A stretch of 64,000 bases of DNA from Devosia sp. 66-14 (lineage in GTDB: Bacteria; Pseudomonadota; Alphaproteobacteria; Rhizobiales; Devosiaceae): NCBI GenBank assembly GCA_001899085.1, contig MKVB01000005.1, positions 96,916 through 160,915 of the forward strand, written 5' to 3'. The notes under the pieces were generated by a model that saw only the letters and a list, made by a program, of their open reading frames with translations, was not told where the DNA came from and searched no databases. Numbering within the stretch: position 1 is the stretch's first letter; each line of letters opens with the position of its first letter. Both the position numbers and the translations under genes were made by a program. Shown here piece by piece: positions 44,757 through 54,101 of this stretch.

Positions 44757-45545
44757 GTGTCGCTCCGCCATATCCAGACCAACCTGAAGCCGCTGCGTGC
44801 CCTGCTGTTTGTCGGCGTGGCCGCCCTGGCGCTTTCCGCCTGCGCCTCCAATCCGATGACCACCGGCAGCATTGGCGGTTCGGCAAACAGCGGGCAACCG
44901 CTGGACAAGAAGCAGGCAGCGCTGGCGCAGCTTGCCGCGCACTACAAGAAATCGCCCGGCGACAAGGCGGCGATCATCTATTACGCCGCGGCGCTGCGCG
45001 CCAACGGGCAGAACGAGCAGGCCGTGGCGGTGCTGGAAACCGGCGTCGCCAAGTTCAAGAACGACCCGGACGTGCTGGTCGGTTATGCCAAGGCGCTGTC
45101 GGCGCTCGGTCGCTTCGACCAGGCCCTGAACGTGCTCGACCGGGCGATCAACCCGACGGCACCGGATTGGAATGCGCTGCTGGTCAAGGGCGCCATCCTC
45201 GACCAGAGCGGGCGCAACAACGAGGCGCGCGCGGTTTACGCACAGGCGCTGAAGATCGCCCCCGACCAGGCGTCGCTGCACGCCAATCTCGGCCTCTCCT
45301 ATTCGATGACCAACGAACTCGACAAGGCCGAGTCCGAGCTGCGCATCGCGGTGAAGATGCGCGGCGCCAATAGCCAGATCCGCCAGAACCTGGCGCTGGT
45401 GGTGGGGCTGCAGGGCCGATTCGACGAAAGCCGGGCTCTGTTTGCGGCTGAGCTGCCGGCAGACCAGGTCGAGGCCAACATGTCCTATATCCGGGCGCTG
45501 CTGACGCAGCAGAACCGCTGGGATCTGGTCAAGAACAGCGGCTGA
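44757..45545 (+). CDS. tadD: TadD-like TPR lipoprotein of the tad pilus
   Basis: 262 residues from a GTG at 44757 with AGAGGAAG upstream. The signal peptide ends in a lipobox (VAALALSAC), so the mature protein is an outer-membrane lipoprotein. At least five TPR helices pairs follow (AAIIYYAAALRANGQNEQAV, LVGYAKALSALGRFDQAL, ANLGLSYSMTNELDKAE). It is convergent with tadC and belongs to the same pilus system. TadD is thought to support secretin and pilus assembly. Confidence 0.9.
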   Translation: MSLRHIQTNLKPLRALLFVGVAALALSACASNPMTTGSIGGSANSGQPLDKKQAALAQLAAHYKKSPGDKAAIIYYAAALRANGQNEQAVAVLETGVAKFKNDPDVLVGYAKALSALGRFDQALNVLDRAINPTAPDWNALLVKGAILDQSGRNNEARAVYAQALKIAPDQASLHANLGLSYSMTNELDKAESELRIAVKMRGANSQIRQNLALVVGLQGRFDESRALFAAELPADQVEANMSYIRALLTQQNRWDLVKNSG

Positions 45546-45573
45546 CGCCGCCAGCCACGAGCACGGAAAACGC

Positions 45574-45600
45574 AAGGGCGCCAAAAGGCGCCCTTTTTGT
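45574..45600. terminator. intrinsic terminator between tadD and tadC
   Basis: AAGGGCGCC (45574-45582) pairs with GGCGCCCTT (45587-45595) over an AAAA loop, followed by TTTGTTT on the plus strand and preceded by an A-rich run, so it can act after tadD and perhaps also for tadC on the other strand. Confidence 0.88.
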
Positions 45601-45623
45601 TTGGTCGATGCGCAATGGCGGGA

Positions 45624-46634
45624 TCAGCCGCCGCCGCTGAAGAAGCTGTTCGAGAACACCCGGATGATGGCGGGGGACAGGATGACGATGAACAGCACCG
45701 GCAGGAAGAACACGATCAGCGGCACGGTCAGCTTGGGCGGCAGCGCCGCGGCCTTCTTTTCGGCTTCCATCATGCGGGCTTCGCGGCCTTCCTCGGCCAT
45801 GACGCGCAGCGCCTGGCCGACCGAGGTGCCGTGGCGTTCGGCCTGGATCAGCGCCTGCATCACCGACTTGACGTTGTCGAGGCCGGTGCGGCGCCCGAGA
45901 TTCTCGTAGGCGCGGGTACGGTCCTCGAGGAAGGCCAGCTCGGCGGTGGTGAGCGTCATCTCCTCGGCCAGTTCAACACTCTGGGCGCCGATCTCCTTGG
46001 CGACGCGCTTCAGCGCATGTTCCACCGACATACCGGCTTCGACGCAGAGCAACACCAGGTCGAGGGCGTCCGGCCAGGACCGTTTGATCGACTGCTGGCG
46101 CTTGATGGTCTTGTTCTTGAGCAGGATGGACGGCAGGTAGGCGCCGATCAGCGCGATGCCGAGGGCATAGACGGCGTTCAGCCAGAGCGGCTTGTCGGCG
46201 AATACCGAGAAGCTGAGATAGGCGAAGGCCAGGAAGAACAGCACCACCGGCGTCACGAAGCGCAGGAACAGGAAGGTGGTCATCGCCGCCTGGCCGCGAT
46301 AGCCGGCGCGGGCCAGCTTTTCGGCCGTGCTCTCGTCCATGAAGGCCTTTTCGAGCGAGAAGCGCTCGACGATGTTCTTCATGTAGTCGCGGCCGGCCGC
46401 GTGGCGAATGGTGCGTGGCTGATCGCCGTTGCCGGCGCCGGTGCCGCGCAGGCGCGCCATTTCCTCGGCCCGCAGCTTTTCGCGTTCGAGCGCGACGCGC
46501 CGGATACGCTGGCGCATCTGCGAGTTGCCGGAAAAGAAGGTGGCGCCGATCGAGAACACCACCGCCGCTGCCGCCACCGCGGCGAGCACGGCGACCAGGA
46601 ACTGGGTGTTGGTGAGAGTGGCGACGAGGTCCAT
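45624..46634 (-). CDS. tadC: tad pilus platform protein TadC
   Basis: 336 residues, type II secretion F-domain protein with an N-terminal helix and three further membrane helices. The conserved F domain contains LVLLCVEAGMSVEHALKRVA and LIQAERHGTSVGQALRVMA. It should form the inner-membrane platform of the pilus machine with TadB and is last in the minus-strand tad operon, 9 bases after tadB, with AGGGG before its ATG. Confidence 0.95.
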   Translation of the reverse strand: MDLVATLTNTQFLVAVLAAVAAAAVVFSIGATFFSGNSQMRQRIRRVALEREKLRAEEMARLRGTGAGNGDQPRTIRHAAGRDYMKNIVERFSLEKAFMDESTAEKLARAGYRGQAAMTTFLFLRFVTPVVLFFLAFAYLSFSVFADKPLWLNAVYALGIALIGAYLPSILLKNKTIKRQQSIKRSWPDALDLVLLCVEAGMSVEHALKRVAKEIGAQSVELAEEMTLTTAELAFLEDRTRAYENLGRRTGLDNVKSVMQALIQAERHGTSVGQALRVMAEEGREARMMEAEKKAAALPPKLTVPLIVFFLPVLFIVILSPAIIRVFSNSFFSGGG

Positions 46635-46643
46635 CGGTCGCCC

Positions 46644-47621
46644 CTAGATATCGAACTGGATCATGCGGTTCATGATGAACCCGCCAAGGAACATCATGAT
46701 CGCCGCGACGCCGAGCATGACGTTGCCGATCGGCGTCTGGATCAACGGCAAGAGGTAGGTCGGCGTGGTCAGCGACACGAGGAAAGCGACGATGATCGGC
46801 AGCGAGCCGATGATGCCGGCTGAGGCCTTGGCTTCCGACGACATGGCCTTCACCTTGGCCTTCATCTTCTTGCGGTTGCGCAACACGCGGGACAGATTGC
46901 TCAGCGCTTCCGAGAGGTTGCCGCCGGCCTGGGCCTGCACGGTGATGACGACGATGAAGAAGTTGACCTCGGGCAGCGGCACGCGATCGTAGAGGCTGAC
47001 CACCGCCTCCTGGATGGTCTTGCCGACGGCCTGCTGGTCGAGCACGCGCTGGAAATCCGATTTGATCGGTTCCTTGGCTTCCTTGGCCACCAGCCGCATC
47101 GAGTCGTTGAGCGGCAGACCGGATTTCACGCCACGCACGATCGCCTCGACGGCGTTCGGCAGTTCGTCGAGAAAGGCGTTCTGGTACTTCTTGCGACGGC
47201 GGCCGACATACATGCGCGGCAGCAGGTAGCCGCCGGCCAGCGAGAAGATCAGGCAGTAGATCAGCTCGAGCTGCAGCACGAAGCAGACCACGAACAGGAT
47301 CAGGCCGAAGATCACCGAGTTGCGGATGAAGGCGCCGCGCTTCAGCTTCATGCCGGCCTGGTAGAGCTGGTCCTGCAGCGGCACGCGCTTCTTGCGCTTT
47401 TCCAGCACCGCGGTCTGGGTCCGCAGCGTCTGCTGGATTTCCTTGCGCCGGCTGTCGCGGTTGCGGGCCGCGTCGGCATTGCGGCGGTTGGCCTGGATGT
47501 CGCCCTGCAGCGCCTTGACGCGCTTGCTGGCGCGGCCGCCGCCCAGCATCGCCGGGACCAGGGCAAAGCCCGCGGCGCCAACGCAGACGGCGGCGAGCAG
47601 TGCGAGGATCAGCGGGGTCAT
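46644..47621 (-). CDS. tadB: tad pilus platform protein TadB
   Basis: 325 residues. An N-terminal membrane helix and a basic cytoplasmic stretch (RRNADAARNRDSRRKEIQ) precede the T2SS F domain with VKSGLPLNDSMRLVA and AQAGGNLSEALSNLSRVLRNR, then C-terminal helices. It partners TadC in the inner membrane to convert CpaF motor action into pilin assembly. It lies 9 bases after cpaF. Confidence 0.95.
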   Translation of the reverse strand: MTPLILALLAAVCVGAAGFALVPAMLGGGRASKRVKALQGDIQANRRNADAARNRDSRRKEIQQTLRTQTAVLEKRKKRVPLQDQLYQAGMKLKRGAFIRNSVIFGLILFVVCFVLQLELIYCLIFSLAGGYLLPRMYVGRRRKKYQNAFLDELPNAVEAIVRGVKSGLPLNDSMRLVAKEAKEPIKSDFQRVLDQQAVGKTIQEAVVSLYDRVPLPEVNFFIVVITVQAQAGGNLSEALSNLSRVLRNRKKMKAKVKAMSSEAKASAGIIGSLPIIVAFLVSLTTPTYLLPLIQTPIGNVMLGVAAIMMFLGGFIMNRMIQFDI

Positions 47622-47630
47622 CGTAGCGGC

Positions 47631-49112
47631 CTATGCACCGAGGATCTCGTGCTGCTCGACGTTGGACTTCTCCAGCGCATCGACGAGATTGGCCTCTTCG
47701 TTGAAGTAGCGGGCACGCTCGGTGAAGTTCGGCTTGGTGATGCCGGTCGAGCGGTGCCGGCCGACCAGGTTGCCGTTCGAGTCTTCGCCGAGGATGTCGT
47801 AGAGGAAGACGTCCTGGGTGACGATCACATCGCCTTCCATGCCGAGCACTTCGGAGATGTGGGTGATGCGGCGCGAGCCGTCGCGCAGACGGGCGGCCTG
47901 CACCACCACGTCGATCGAGGAGACGATCATTTCGCGGATGGTGCGGCTGGGCAGCGAGTAGCCGCCCATGGTGATCATCGATTCGAGACGCGACAGGGCT
48001 TCGCGCGGGCTGTTGGAGTGGAGCGTGCCCATCGAACCGTCGTGGCCGGTGTTCATCGCCTGCAACAGATCGAACGCCTCGGGTCCGCGCACTTCGCCCA
48101 CGATGATGCGCTCGGGGCGCATACGCAGGCAGTTCTTGACCAGGTCACGCATGGTGATCTCGCCCTCACCCTCGAGATTGGGCGGGCGGGTTTCGAGGCG
48201 CACCACATGCGGCTGCTGCAGCTGCAGTTCGGCCGAGTCCTCGCAGGTGATGACGCGCTCGTCCTTTTCGATGAAGCCGGTGAGGCAGTTGAGCAAAGTG
48301 GTCTTGCCCGAACCGGTACCGCCGGAGATCAGGATGTTGGCGCGGACGCGACCGAGGATGCGCAGCACTTCGGCGCCTTCGGGCGAAATCGAGCCGTACT
48401 TGACCAGCTGCGACAGCGTCAGCTTGTCTTTCTTGAACTTACGGATGGTGAGCGCGGCGCCGTCGATGGCCAGCGGCGGGGCGATGACGTTGACGCGCGA
48501 GCCATCGGGCAGGCGGGCGTCGCAGATCGGCGAGCTCTCATCGACGCGACGGCCGACCTGGCTGACGATGCGCTGGCAGACGTTCATCAGATGGGCGTCG
48601 TCGCGGAAGCGGACATTGGTCAGCTTCACCTTGCCGGCGACCTCGATGTAGCATTTCTGGCTGCCGTTCACCATGATGTCGGCGATGTCGTCGCGGGCCA
48701 GCAGCGGCTCCAGCGGGCCATAGCCGAGCACGTCGTTGCAGATATCCTCGAGCAGGTCTTCCTGCTCGGAGATCGACATGATGATCGACTTGAGCGCGAT
48801 GATCTCGGCGACGATGTCGCGAATTTCCTCGCGCGCCGATTCTTGCTCCATGGTGGCGAGCTGGCTCAGATCGATCGAGTCGATCAGCGCGTTGAAGATC
48901 GCCGACTTGGTCTGGAAATACTCCTTGTCGCGCGCCGCAGCCTCGGGGCTGCGCACGTCGAGCACGGCGCCATCGTCGGTGCCCCGCTTGGCATTATCCG
49001 CCTGCCGCGCCAGCTCCTGCCGGGGCGCGGTGACGGCGGGCGTCATCGCCGGGCGGGGCGGCTGCGCGGCGCCGGGAGTGTTGCCGCCAAAACTGGTACG
49101 CTTGCCGAACAT
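47631..49112 (-). CDS. cpaF: pilus assembly/retraction ATPase CpaF (TadA)
   Basis: 493-residue secretion ATPase. An N-terminal domain with DICNDVLGYGPLEPLLARDDIADIMVNG is followed by a RecA-like core with Walker A ISGGTGSGKTTLLN, Asp box TCEDSAELQL and Walker B RPERIIVGEVRGPEAFDLL. It powers Flp pilus extension, and in related systems also retraction. It is coupled between cpaE and tadB. Confidence 0.97.
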   Translation of the reverse strand: MFGKRTSFGGNTPGAAQPPRPAMTPAVTAPRQELARQADNAKRGTDDGAVLDVRSPEAAARDKEYFQTKSAIFNALIDSIDLSQLATMEQESAREEIRDIVAEIIALKSIIMSISEQEDLLEDICNDVLGYGPLEPLLARDDIADIMVNGSQKCYIEVAGKVKLTNVRFRDDAHLMNVCQRIVSQVGRRVDESSPICDARLPDGSRVNVIAPPLAIDGAALTIRKFKKDKLTLSQLVKYGSISPEGAEVLRILGRVRANILISGGTGSGKTTLLNCLTGFIEKDERVITCEDSAELQLQQPHVVRLETRPPNLEGEGEITMRDLVKNCLRMRPERIIVGEVRGPEAFDLLQAMNTGHDGSMGTLHSNSPREALSRLESMITMGGYSLPSRTIREMIVSSIDVVVQAARLRDGSRRITHISEVLGMEGDVIVTQDVFLYDILGEDSNGNLVGRHRSTGITKPNFTERARYFNEEANLVDALEKSNVEQHEILGA

Positions 49113-49126
49113 CTAGGACGGGCCTT

Positions 49127-50401
49127 TCAGGCGCGCTTCTTCATGAAGGACGGGAGCTTCAGGCCCGGCTTCCTGGAGGCGCTCTTTTCGGGGGCGTTGC
49201 GGCCGGTGACGTGCATGCCGATGGCACGGAACACTTCGTTGGCGCGGTTGTTGGCGGCGACTTCGGCGATCATCTGGCCATTATTGGCGGCCGTACCGAA
49301 GGTGGCGGCGTCAAAGCCGATCTGACCGAGCAGCCGGCACTCCACCGAGCTGGCGAACTCGGCGGCGGCGATCTCGGGGCGACGCGGCATGCCGACCTTG
49401 TTGATCACCAGCAGCGGCTCGCTCTCGGCCGGGCGCAGCGCCTTGATGGTGTCGGAGAGGTTCTTGGCGTTCCGGAGGTTCGCCAGGTCCGGCTCGGCGA
49501 CGATGATCACCTCATCGATGGTCGCGATGGTGTGGCGGACCCAGGCGCTCCAGATATGCGGGATATCGAGAATGACGACCGGCGTCGATTTCTGGCTCAG
49601 TTCGACGATCTGCTCGAACTCGCGCTCCTCGAAATCGAAGGTGCGATCGAGCACCACCGGAGCGGTGAGCAGGTTGACGTGGTTGGCCGCCTTGCTGGCC
49701 AGCCGGTCGAGCATGGTCTGGTCGAGCTTGGCATTGGAGCCGACGGCGTCGGCGATGCCGTGCGGCGGATCCTGGTTGAAGTTCAGCCCGGCGGTGCCGA
49801 AGGCGAAATCGAGGTCGAGGATCAGGGTATCCTGGCGGAGCGCCTGGCTGACGGCCCAGGCGACATTGTGCGCCACGGTGGAGCCGCCCGAACCGCCCTT
49901 GGCCGAGACGAAACCGATGGTGCGCCCGATCGGCGCGGCGCCTTCGGCGGCAAACAGCTCACTGATCGCCGAAACGATCGACTGGGCCGAGGCCGGCAGC
50001 ACGATATATTCCGAGACGCCGGAGCGGATCAGCTCGCGATAGAGCAGCACGTCGTTGACGTGGCCGAGGACGATCAGCCGGGTCGAGGCGTCGCAGACTT
50101 CGGCCAGCCGCTCGAGCGCGTCGGGGATCTGCTCGGGCTGCAGCGAGGTCTCGACGATGATGAGGTTGGGCGTCGGGTTCGACTTGTAGGTCTCGACGGC
50201 ACCGTCGAGACCGCCATTATGAGTGGTGAGCGCCACTTTGGACATGCGGCGGTCATGCACCGCCGACTCGACCAGTTGCGCCGTCTGGGAGTGCTCGCAG
50301 AACGCCTGGATGGTGATGCGCGGGATCAACCGCGCGCCGGCGGCGATCTCGAGCGCCGGCTCTTCGGCCTGCTTGGCGTTATCGCGGGAGAGGAAACTCA
50401 T
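49127..50401 (-). CDS. cpaE: pilus localisation ATPase-like protein CpaE (TadZ)
   Basis: 424 residues: an atypical receiver-like N-terminal domain (LIIVETSLQPEQIPDALERL, then LIVLGHVNDVLLYRELIRSG) and a MinD/ParA-like C-terminal domain (GFVSAKGGSGGSTVAHNVAW, LILDLDFAFG, VILDIPHIWSAW). The Walker A reads KGGSGGST, lacking the usual GK lysine, while the signature Lys is kept, so ATP hydrolysis may be weak. CpaE/TadZ positions the pilus machine at the cell pole in other alphaproteobacteria. Confidence 0.93.
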   Translation of the reverse strand: MSFLSRDNAKQAEEPALEIAAGARLIPRITIQAFCEHSQTAQLVESAVHDRRMSKVALTTHNGGLDGAVETYKSNPTPNLIIVETSLQPEQIPDALERLAEVCDASTRLIVLGHVNDVLLYRELIRSGVSEYIVLPASAQSIVSAISELFAAEGAAPIGRTIGFVSAKGGSGGSTVAHNVAWAVSQALRQDTLILDLDFAFGTAGLNFNQDPPHGIADAVGSNAKLDQTMLDRLASKAANHVNLLTAPVVLDRTFDFEEREFEQIVELSQKSTPVVILDIPHIWSAWVRHTIATIDEVIIVAEPDLANLRNAKNLSDTIKALRPAESEPLLVINKVGMPRRPEIAAAEFASSVECRLLGQIGFDAATFGTAANNGQMIAEVAANNRANEVFRAIGMHVTGRNAPEKSASRKPGLKLPSFMKKRA

Positions 50402-50416
50402 GACTACTGCACTCCA

Positions 50417-51907
50417 TCAATCCAGCAGGAAACCGACGGATCCATCATAGCTGCCGCGGGTACCCGCGGGGCCGACGCCGTACATGGTTTCGATGTGGCC
50501 CAGGAAGATTGCCTCGGCGTCGTTAGCAAACTGCATACGATCGGTTGGCAATTCCGGTTTCTTGTTGGTCGGTTTGGCCAGATAGGGGGTGACCAGGATC
50601 ACCAGCTCGCTCTGCGAGCGGATGAAATCGCGCGACCGGAACAGCGAGCCGAGGATCGGAATGTCGCCGAGGCCCGGCAGGCGGTGGATCTGGGTACGAG
50701 TCTTTTCCTCGATCAGGCCACCAATGGCCAGGGTCTGGCCGGCGCCGATCTCCACCGAGGTCTTGGCGGTGCGCTTCTTGATGCCGGGAAGGGTCGAGCT
50801 GCCGACGGTGATGCTGCCTTCGGCGCTGAGCTCGCTGCTGGTGGTATCGACGACCAGCCCGATACTGCCATTGGATTTGATGGTCGGGGTGAAGTTCAGG
50901 CTCACGCCGAACTCCTTGTAGCCGACCGACACGGTGCCGTCGGTGATACTGGTCGGCACCGGGAATTCGCCGCCGGCGAAGAAGTCTGCGCTCTGGCCGG
51001 AGATGGCGGTGAGTAGCGGTTCGGCGAGGGTCCGGGCGGCGCCGCGCTGTTCCATGGCGCGGATCTGCGCGTCGATGGTGAGCCCGCCGACGGTGAGACC
51101 GAGGTCGAGGCCGTTATCGGTGAACAGGTTGGACGCGCCGCCGAGCGGCTGTGTGCTGACCAGCGTGGTACTGAGCCCGCCACTGGAGAACTTGCCGGTC
51201 AGATCGATGCCGAACTGCTTGGCGAGGCTGCGATTGACCTCGGCCACGGTGACCTTGAGCATCACCTGCTGGGCGCCGGCGACGTTGATGACGCTGGTGA
51301 CGTTGTCGGCGGCGCCGGCGAACTGAGCGGCGATGGACACGGCCTTTTCCGCATCATCGGCGCTGCCGGCATTGCCCGACAGCACGATGCGGTTGGTGGT
51401 GTTGCCCTGGCCATCGACCAGCGCCACCGATTCCACCTGGATATCGGAGTTCGGCATCACCTTGGCGTAGGTGTCGCGCAACACCGCGGCGACGTTGGCC
51501 CCGCCGGCATTGTTGCTGCCGGTGGTGCTCACATCGAGCACCACGATGGTGCGGCCCGACGCATCGAGGAAGAAGATGTTGGTGTCGCCCGCGCCGACTG
51601 CCTGCAGCACGGCGCGGCGCTTGGAGCGGAGGATGGTGTTGGCGACCGCGGGCTGCGAGACGATCACTTCCTGCACGTCGATCGGCAGGTCGATGATCAT
51701 CGATTTGTTGAGGTTGAGACTGACCGACTGGGTGGAGCCGAAGGCGTTGGAGCTGACCCGCAGGTGCGTCGGTTCGGCGGCCTGGGCCTGGCTGAAGCCG
51801 AACGGCATGAGCCCGATGGCGGCGCCGAGCGCCGCCGCTGCCAGCATCATGCGCAGCGTGGCGGAAAGCAGGCCGCGCGGCCGGCGGGCGGTGAGAGCCG
51901 AAGACAT
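50417..51907 (-). CDS. cpaC: tad pilus outer-membrane secretin CpaC (RcpA)
   Basis: About 496 residues with a signal peptide (residues 1 to about 44, ending AQAAEP). The N-terminal pilus domain has NKSMIIDLPIDVQEVIVSQP, and the secretin domain has QVMLKVTVAEVNRSLAKQFG, VPVTSI-type gate strands and PGLGDIPILGSLFRS. It makes the pilus channel in the outer membrane. The start ATG 51907 has GAGG 8 bases upstream; an ATG at 51928 overlapping the cpaB stop is possible. Confidence 0.95.
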   Translation of the reverse strand: MSSALTARRPRGLLSATLRMMLAAAALGAAIGLMPFGFSQAQAAEPTHLRVSSNAFGSTQSVSLNLNKSMIIDLPIDVQEVIVSQPAVANTILRSKRRAVLQAVGAGDTNIFFLDASGRTIVVLDVSTTGSNNAGGANVAAVLRDTYAKVMPNSDIQVESVALVDGQGNTTNRIVLSGNAGSADDAEKAVSIAAQFAGAADNVTSVINVAGAQQVMLKVTVAEVNRSLAKQFGIDLTGKFSSGGLSTTLVSTQPLGGASNLFTDNGLDLGLTVGGLTIDAQIRAMEQRGAARTLAEPLLTAISGQSADFFAGGEFPVPTSITDGTVSVGYKEFGVSLNFTPTIKSNGSIGLVVDTTSSELSAEGSITVGSSTLPGIKKRTAKTSVEIGAGQTLAIGGLIEEKTRTQIHRLPGLGDIPILGSLFRSRDFIRSQSELVILVTPYLAKPTNKKPELPTDRMQFANDAEAIFLGHIETMYGVGPAGTRGSYDGSVGFLLD

Positions 51908-51924
51908 CACGTAATCCTCACGCA

Positions 51925-52782
51925 TCATTGGGCCTGCTCTTCTGAGCCGGCGTCGCCGAGCGACGCCTGTGCGACGGCGGGGTTGGAGCTTGGCATCACG
52001 TCGGAGCCGACGCCGAAGCGGATCATGCGGATCGCCCGGCTGGTCTCGTTGTTGACGTTGTCGCCCGGGGACGGGTTGAAGTCGGCGATCGAGCGCAGCA
52101 CCACCGAGAGGGTGCCCACCTTGGCTGCATTGATGATCAGTTCACCCTGTGCAGGGGTGAGTTCCAGCGTGGCGATGGTGCCGCCCTGGAACACGTCGGC
52201 CTTGGGGTTCTCGGGGTCGGCCTTCTCGCCCGTGGTGCCCGCCTCGCCCAGCCGGGTGCCGATGGCCAGCACCTTGACGTTGGCGAGAATGGTCTGGCTG
52301 ACGCCGCCACGGCTGAGGACCACGTCGACGCGGTCGTTGGGCAGCACGAACCCGCCGGCCGCCGCATCGGCGCTGACCGGCACCGAAACGCCGCGCATGC
52401 CCTTGGTCAGCACGGCGGAGAGATAGCCCTGGTCGGAGTGCACCAGCTTCTTTTCGATGATCGGCTCGCCGGGGAAGAACTCGAAGCGCGCCACGGCGTC
52501 GAGCATCTTGGTCGGCGCGTCGGGCAGCACCGCCTCGCTGATATATTCGGGGCGCACCGCGAACTCGGGCCAATCCTGCCACTCGATGGTCTCGGCGGTG
52601 ATCCGCTGGCCAACGCCGATCGGCGCCTTGGCGACCAGCACCTTGGCCTTCTTTTCCTCGATGATCTGGGTGGGACCTTCGACCACGACCTGTTCGGGGG
52701 GCGTGCCGCGCGTCGCGAGGAAAGCCGCCAGGCCGCCTGCCAGCAGGGCCACTATCAGCAGGATGATACGCGAGAGACCCAT
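51925..52782 (-). CDS. cpaB: pilus assembly protein CpaB (RcpC)
   Basis: 285 residues: an N-terminal membrane anchor (MGLSRIILLIVALLAGGLAAF), an SAF domain (VLVAKAPIGVGQRITAETIEW) and the RcpC domain (GVSVPVSADAAAGGFVLPNDRVDVVLS). It is periplasmic and may modify or stabilise the secretin. The ATG at 52782 has GGAG 9 bases upstream. Its stop is next to the start of cpaC, in the conserved cpaA-cpaB-cpaC order. Confidence 0.95.
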   Translation of the reverse strand: MGLSRIILLIVALLAGGLAAFLATRGTPPEQVVVEGPTQIIEEKKAKVLVAKAPIGVGQRITAETIEWQDWPEFAVRPEYISEAVLPDAPTKMLDAVARFEFFPGEPIIEKKLVHSDQGYLSAVLTKGMRGVSVPVSADAAAGGFVLPNDRVDVVLSRGGVSQTILANVKVLAIGTRLGEAGTTGEKADPENPKADVFQGGTIATLELTPAQGELIINAAKVGTLSVVLRSIADFNPSPGDNVNNETSRAIRMIRFGVGSDVMPSSNPAVAQASLGDAGSEEQAQ

Positions 52783-52909
52783 AGCCCCCAACTCCACGCA
52801 CGGGGCCTCGAAGAGCCCGGCTACACTTGCAGTCGACTATCGGGGTAAAGGGTCAAAGTTTGGTTAATCGTTGCTTGTCGAAGACGGTTAACAAACAGTT
52901 GCCAAGTCT

Positions 52910-53422
52910 TCAGGCGACGAGGCGCTGGAAAATCAGGCTGGTCGGGTAGACCAGCAACCCGGCAGCCGCCAGCGCGATACCGTAGGGCACCCCGGTTTTG
53001 CTGTCGTGCAGCCGGTCGATCCACACCACCTGCTTGAGCTGCAGCGGCAGCGGCCAACGGCGCACGGCCAGCAATGACAGGGTCAGCGCCCCGCCGAGCA
53101 GCGAGGCATAGAGCAGGTAGTAGAGCATGCCGTCGAAGCCGAACCACAGCGAGGTCGCGGCGATCAGCTTGGCGTCACCGCCGCCGATCCAGCCGAATGC
53201 AAAGAAGGCGAAGGACACGGCGAGGACGAGGAGCGCCGCCACGATATGCATGCCCATCAGTTCGAACGGCAGGCCGGCCAGCAAGGCGATGGCGAAGAAG
53301 AAGCCGATCAGCAGCAGGACCAGCCGATTGGAAATTCGCATGGTCAGCAGATCCGAGGAGGCCGCGTAGGCCATCAACAGCGGAAACACCAGCATGGCGG
53401 GAAAGGTGACGAATGTGGGCAT
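52910..53422 (-). CDS. cpaA: prepilin peptidase CpaA (TadV)
   Basis: 170-residue A24 aspartic peptidase with about five to six membrane helices. The catalytic Asp residues are Asp24 in SSDLLTMRISN and Asp83 in WIGGGDAKLI. It cleaves the leader of the PilA pilin and of TadE-like pseudopilins. It has no N-methylase domain, as usual for tad-type peptidases. It lies between pilA and cpaB. Confidence 0.95.
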   Translation of the reverse strand: MPTFVTFPAMLVFPLLMAYAASSDLLTMRISNRLVLLLIGFFFAIALLAGLPFELMGMHIVAALLVLAVSFAFFAFGWIGGGDAKLIAATSLWFGFDGMLYYLLYASLLGGALTLSLLAVRRWPLPLQLKQVVWIDRLHDSKTGVPYGIALAAAGLLVYPTSLIFQRLVA

Positions 53423-53497
53423 GGCATGTCGGCGGTTAGCGAGCGCCGGACATCCGGGGCCAGATCGAGTGTGGCCGAAACGTGGTTAAGAAAGCTG

Positions 53498-53527
53498 AAA
53501 TGAAAGAAGGGACCTTGCGGTCCCTTC
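53498..53527 (-). terminator. hairpin after pilA
   Basis: On the minus strand GAAGGGACC (53527-53519), loop GCAA, GGTCCCTTC (53514-53506), followed by TTTCATTT. The perfect 9-bp stem lies 29 bases after the pilA stop and could end most pilA transcripts before cpaA, giving more pilin than machinery. Confidence 0.8.
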
Positions 53528-53555
53528 CAATTCTTAGCCCCAAAGACCTGAGAGA

Positions 53556-53747
53556 TCAGGTCGACGGCGTCGCGGCCGTGGTCGCGGTGTTGAGGCGGGT
53601 CGAGATCGAGTTGAAGAGACCCGACAGGCTGGTACCCAGAGTGGTAGCAGCAACGATGATACCGACGGCGATGAGCGCGGCAATCAGGCCGTATTCAATC
53701 GCGGTAGCGCCGGACTCGTCGTTCACGAAACGAGCAACAGTGTTCAT
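53556..53747 (-). CDS. pilA: Flp/PilA-type major pilin
   Basis: 63-residue prepilin. A short leader ends at Gly13, followed by ATAIEYGLIAALIAVGIIV, the Flp motif, with Glu at mature position 5 and Tyr6. Cleavage by CpaA after Gly13 is expected. AAGGAG sits 7 bases before the ATG. A strong hairpin follows the gene. It is first in the minus-strand cpa series. Confidence 0.96.
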   Translation of the reverse strand: MNTVARFVNDESGATAIEYGLIAALIAVGIIVAATTLGTSLSGLFNSISTRLNTATTAATPST

Positions 53748-54101
53748 TTTTGGCTCCTTGCACACGTCATCCTGTGACAGCATCTGATGATGCGTCAGCA
53801 CCGTTCGATACGTCACACATCGAACATGTCCTCACGCTAGGCGGCACGTCTTGAAATTGAGTTAATAGTGGCGCCCGGACAGGCCCGGAATGCAAGGCTT
53901 TCAGGCATGCTGAGCGGATCGTTAAAGCAGTCGTCGCAATTGTCACAAACAGGATCAAGTAATGCGCCGCCATCGACTGTGCGGGGCGGCGCGATCTACC
54001 CGATCCGCGGGGGCGATTTCGCGGCTCGCGGCGTTTGCGAATTATTCACCATTCGGCGCAACACTCTGTTTGCCTAATTGTACCGTGTTCCAGGGTTCGC
54101 C
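53748..54101. other. divergent regulatory region of the tad locus
   Basis: About 350 bases between pilA and the divergent secretin-N-domain gene. It is more AT-rich than its surroundings and should hold both promoters. I cannot point to one clear -35/-10 pair. Isolated GTTAA motifs occur (for example near 53859 and 53920), but none forms a full CtrA TTAA-N7-TTAA box. Confidence 0.45.

Noticed and set aside
47649-51016. Long plus-strand frames opposite cpaF, cpaE and cpaC
   Set aside because: Antisense shadows of three well-defined pilus genes.
52860-53000. Two TTAACC motifs on the minus strand upstream of cpaB as a CtrA box
   Set aside because: The half-sites are about 20 bases apart instead of the 7 required by TTAA-N7-TTAA.
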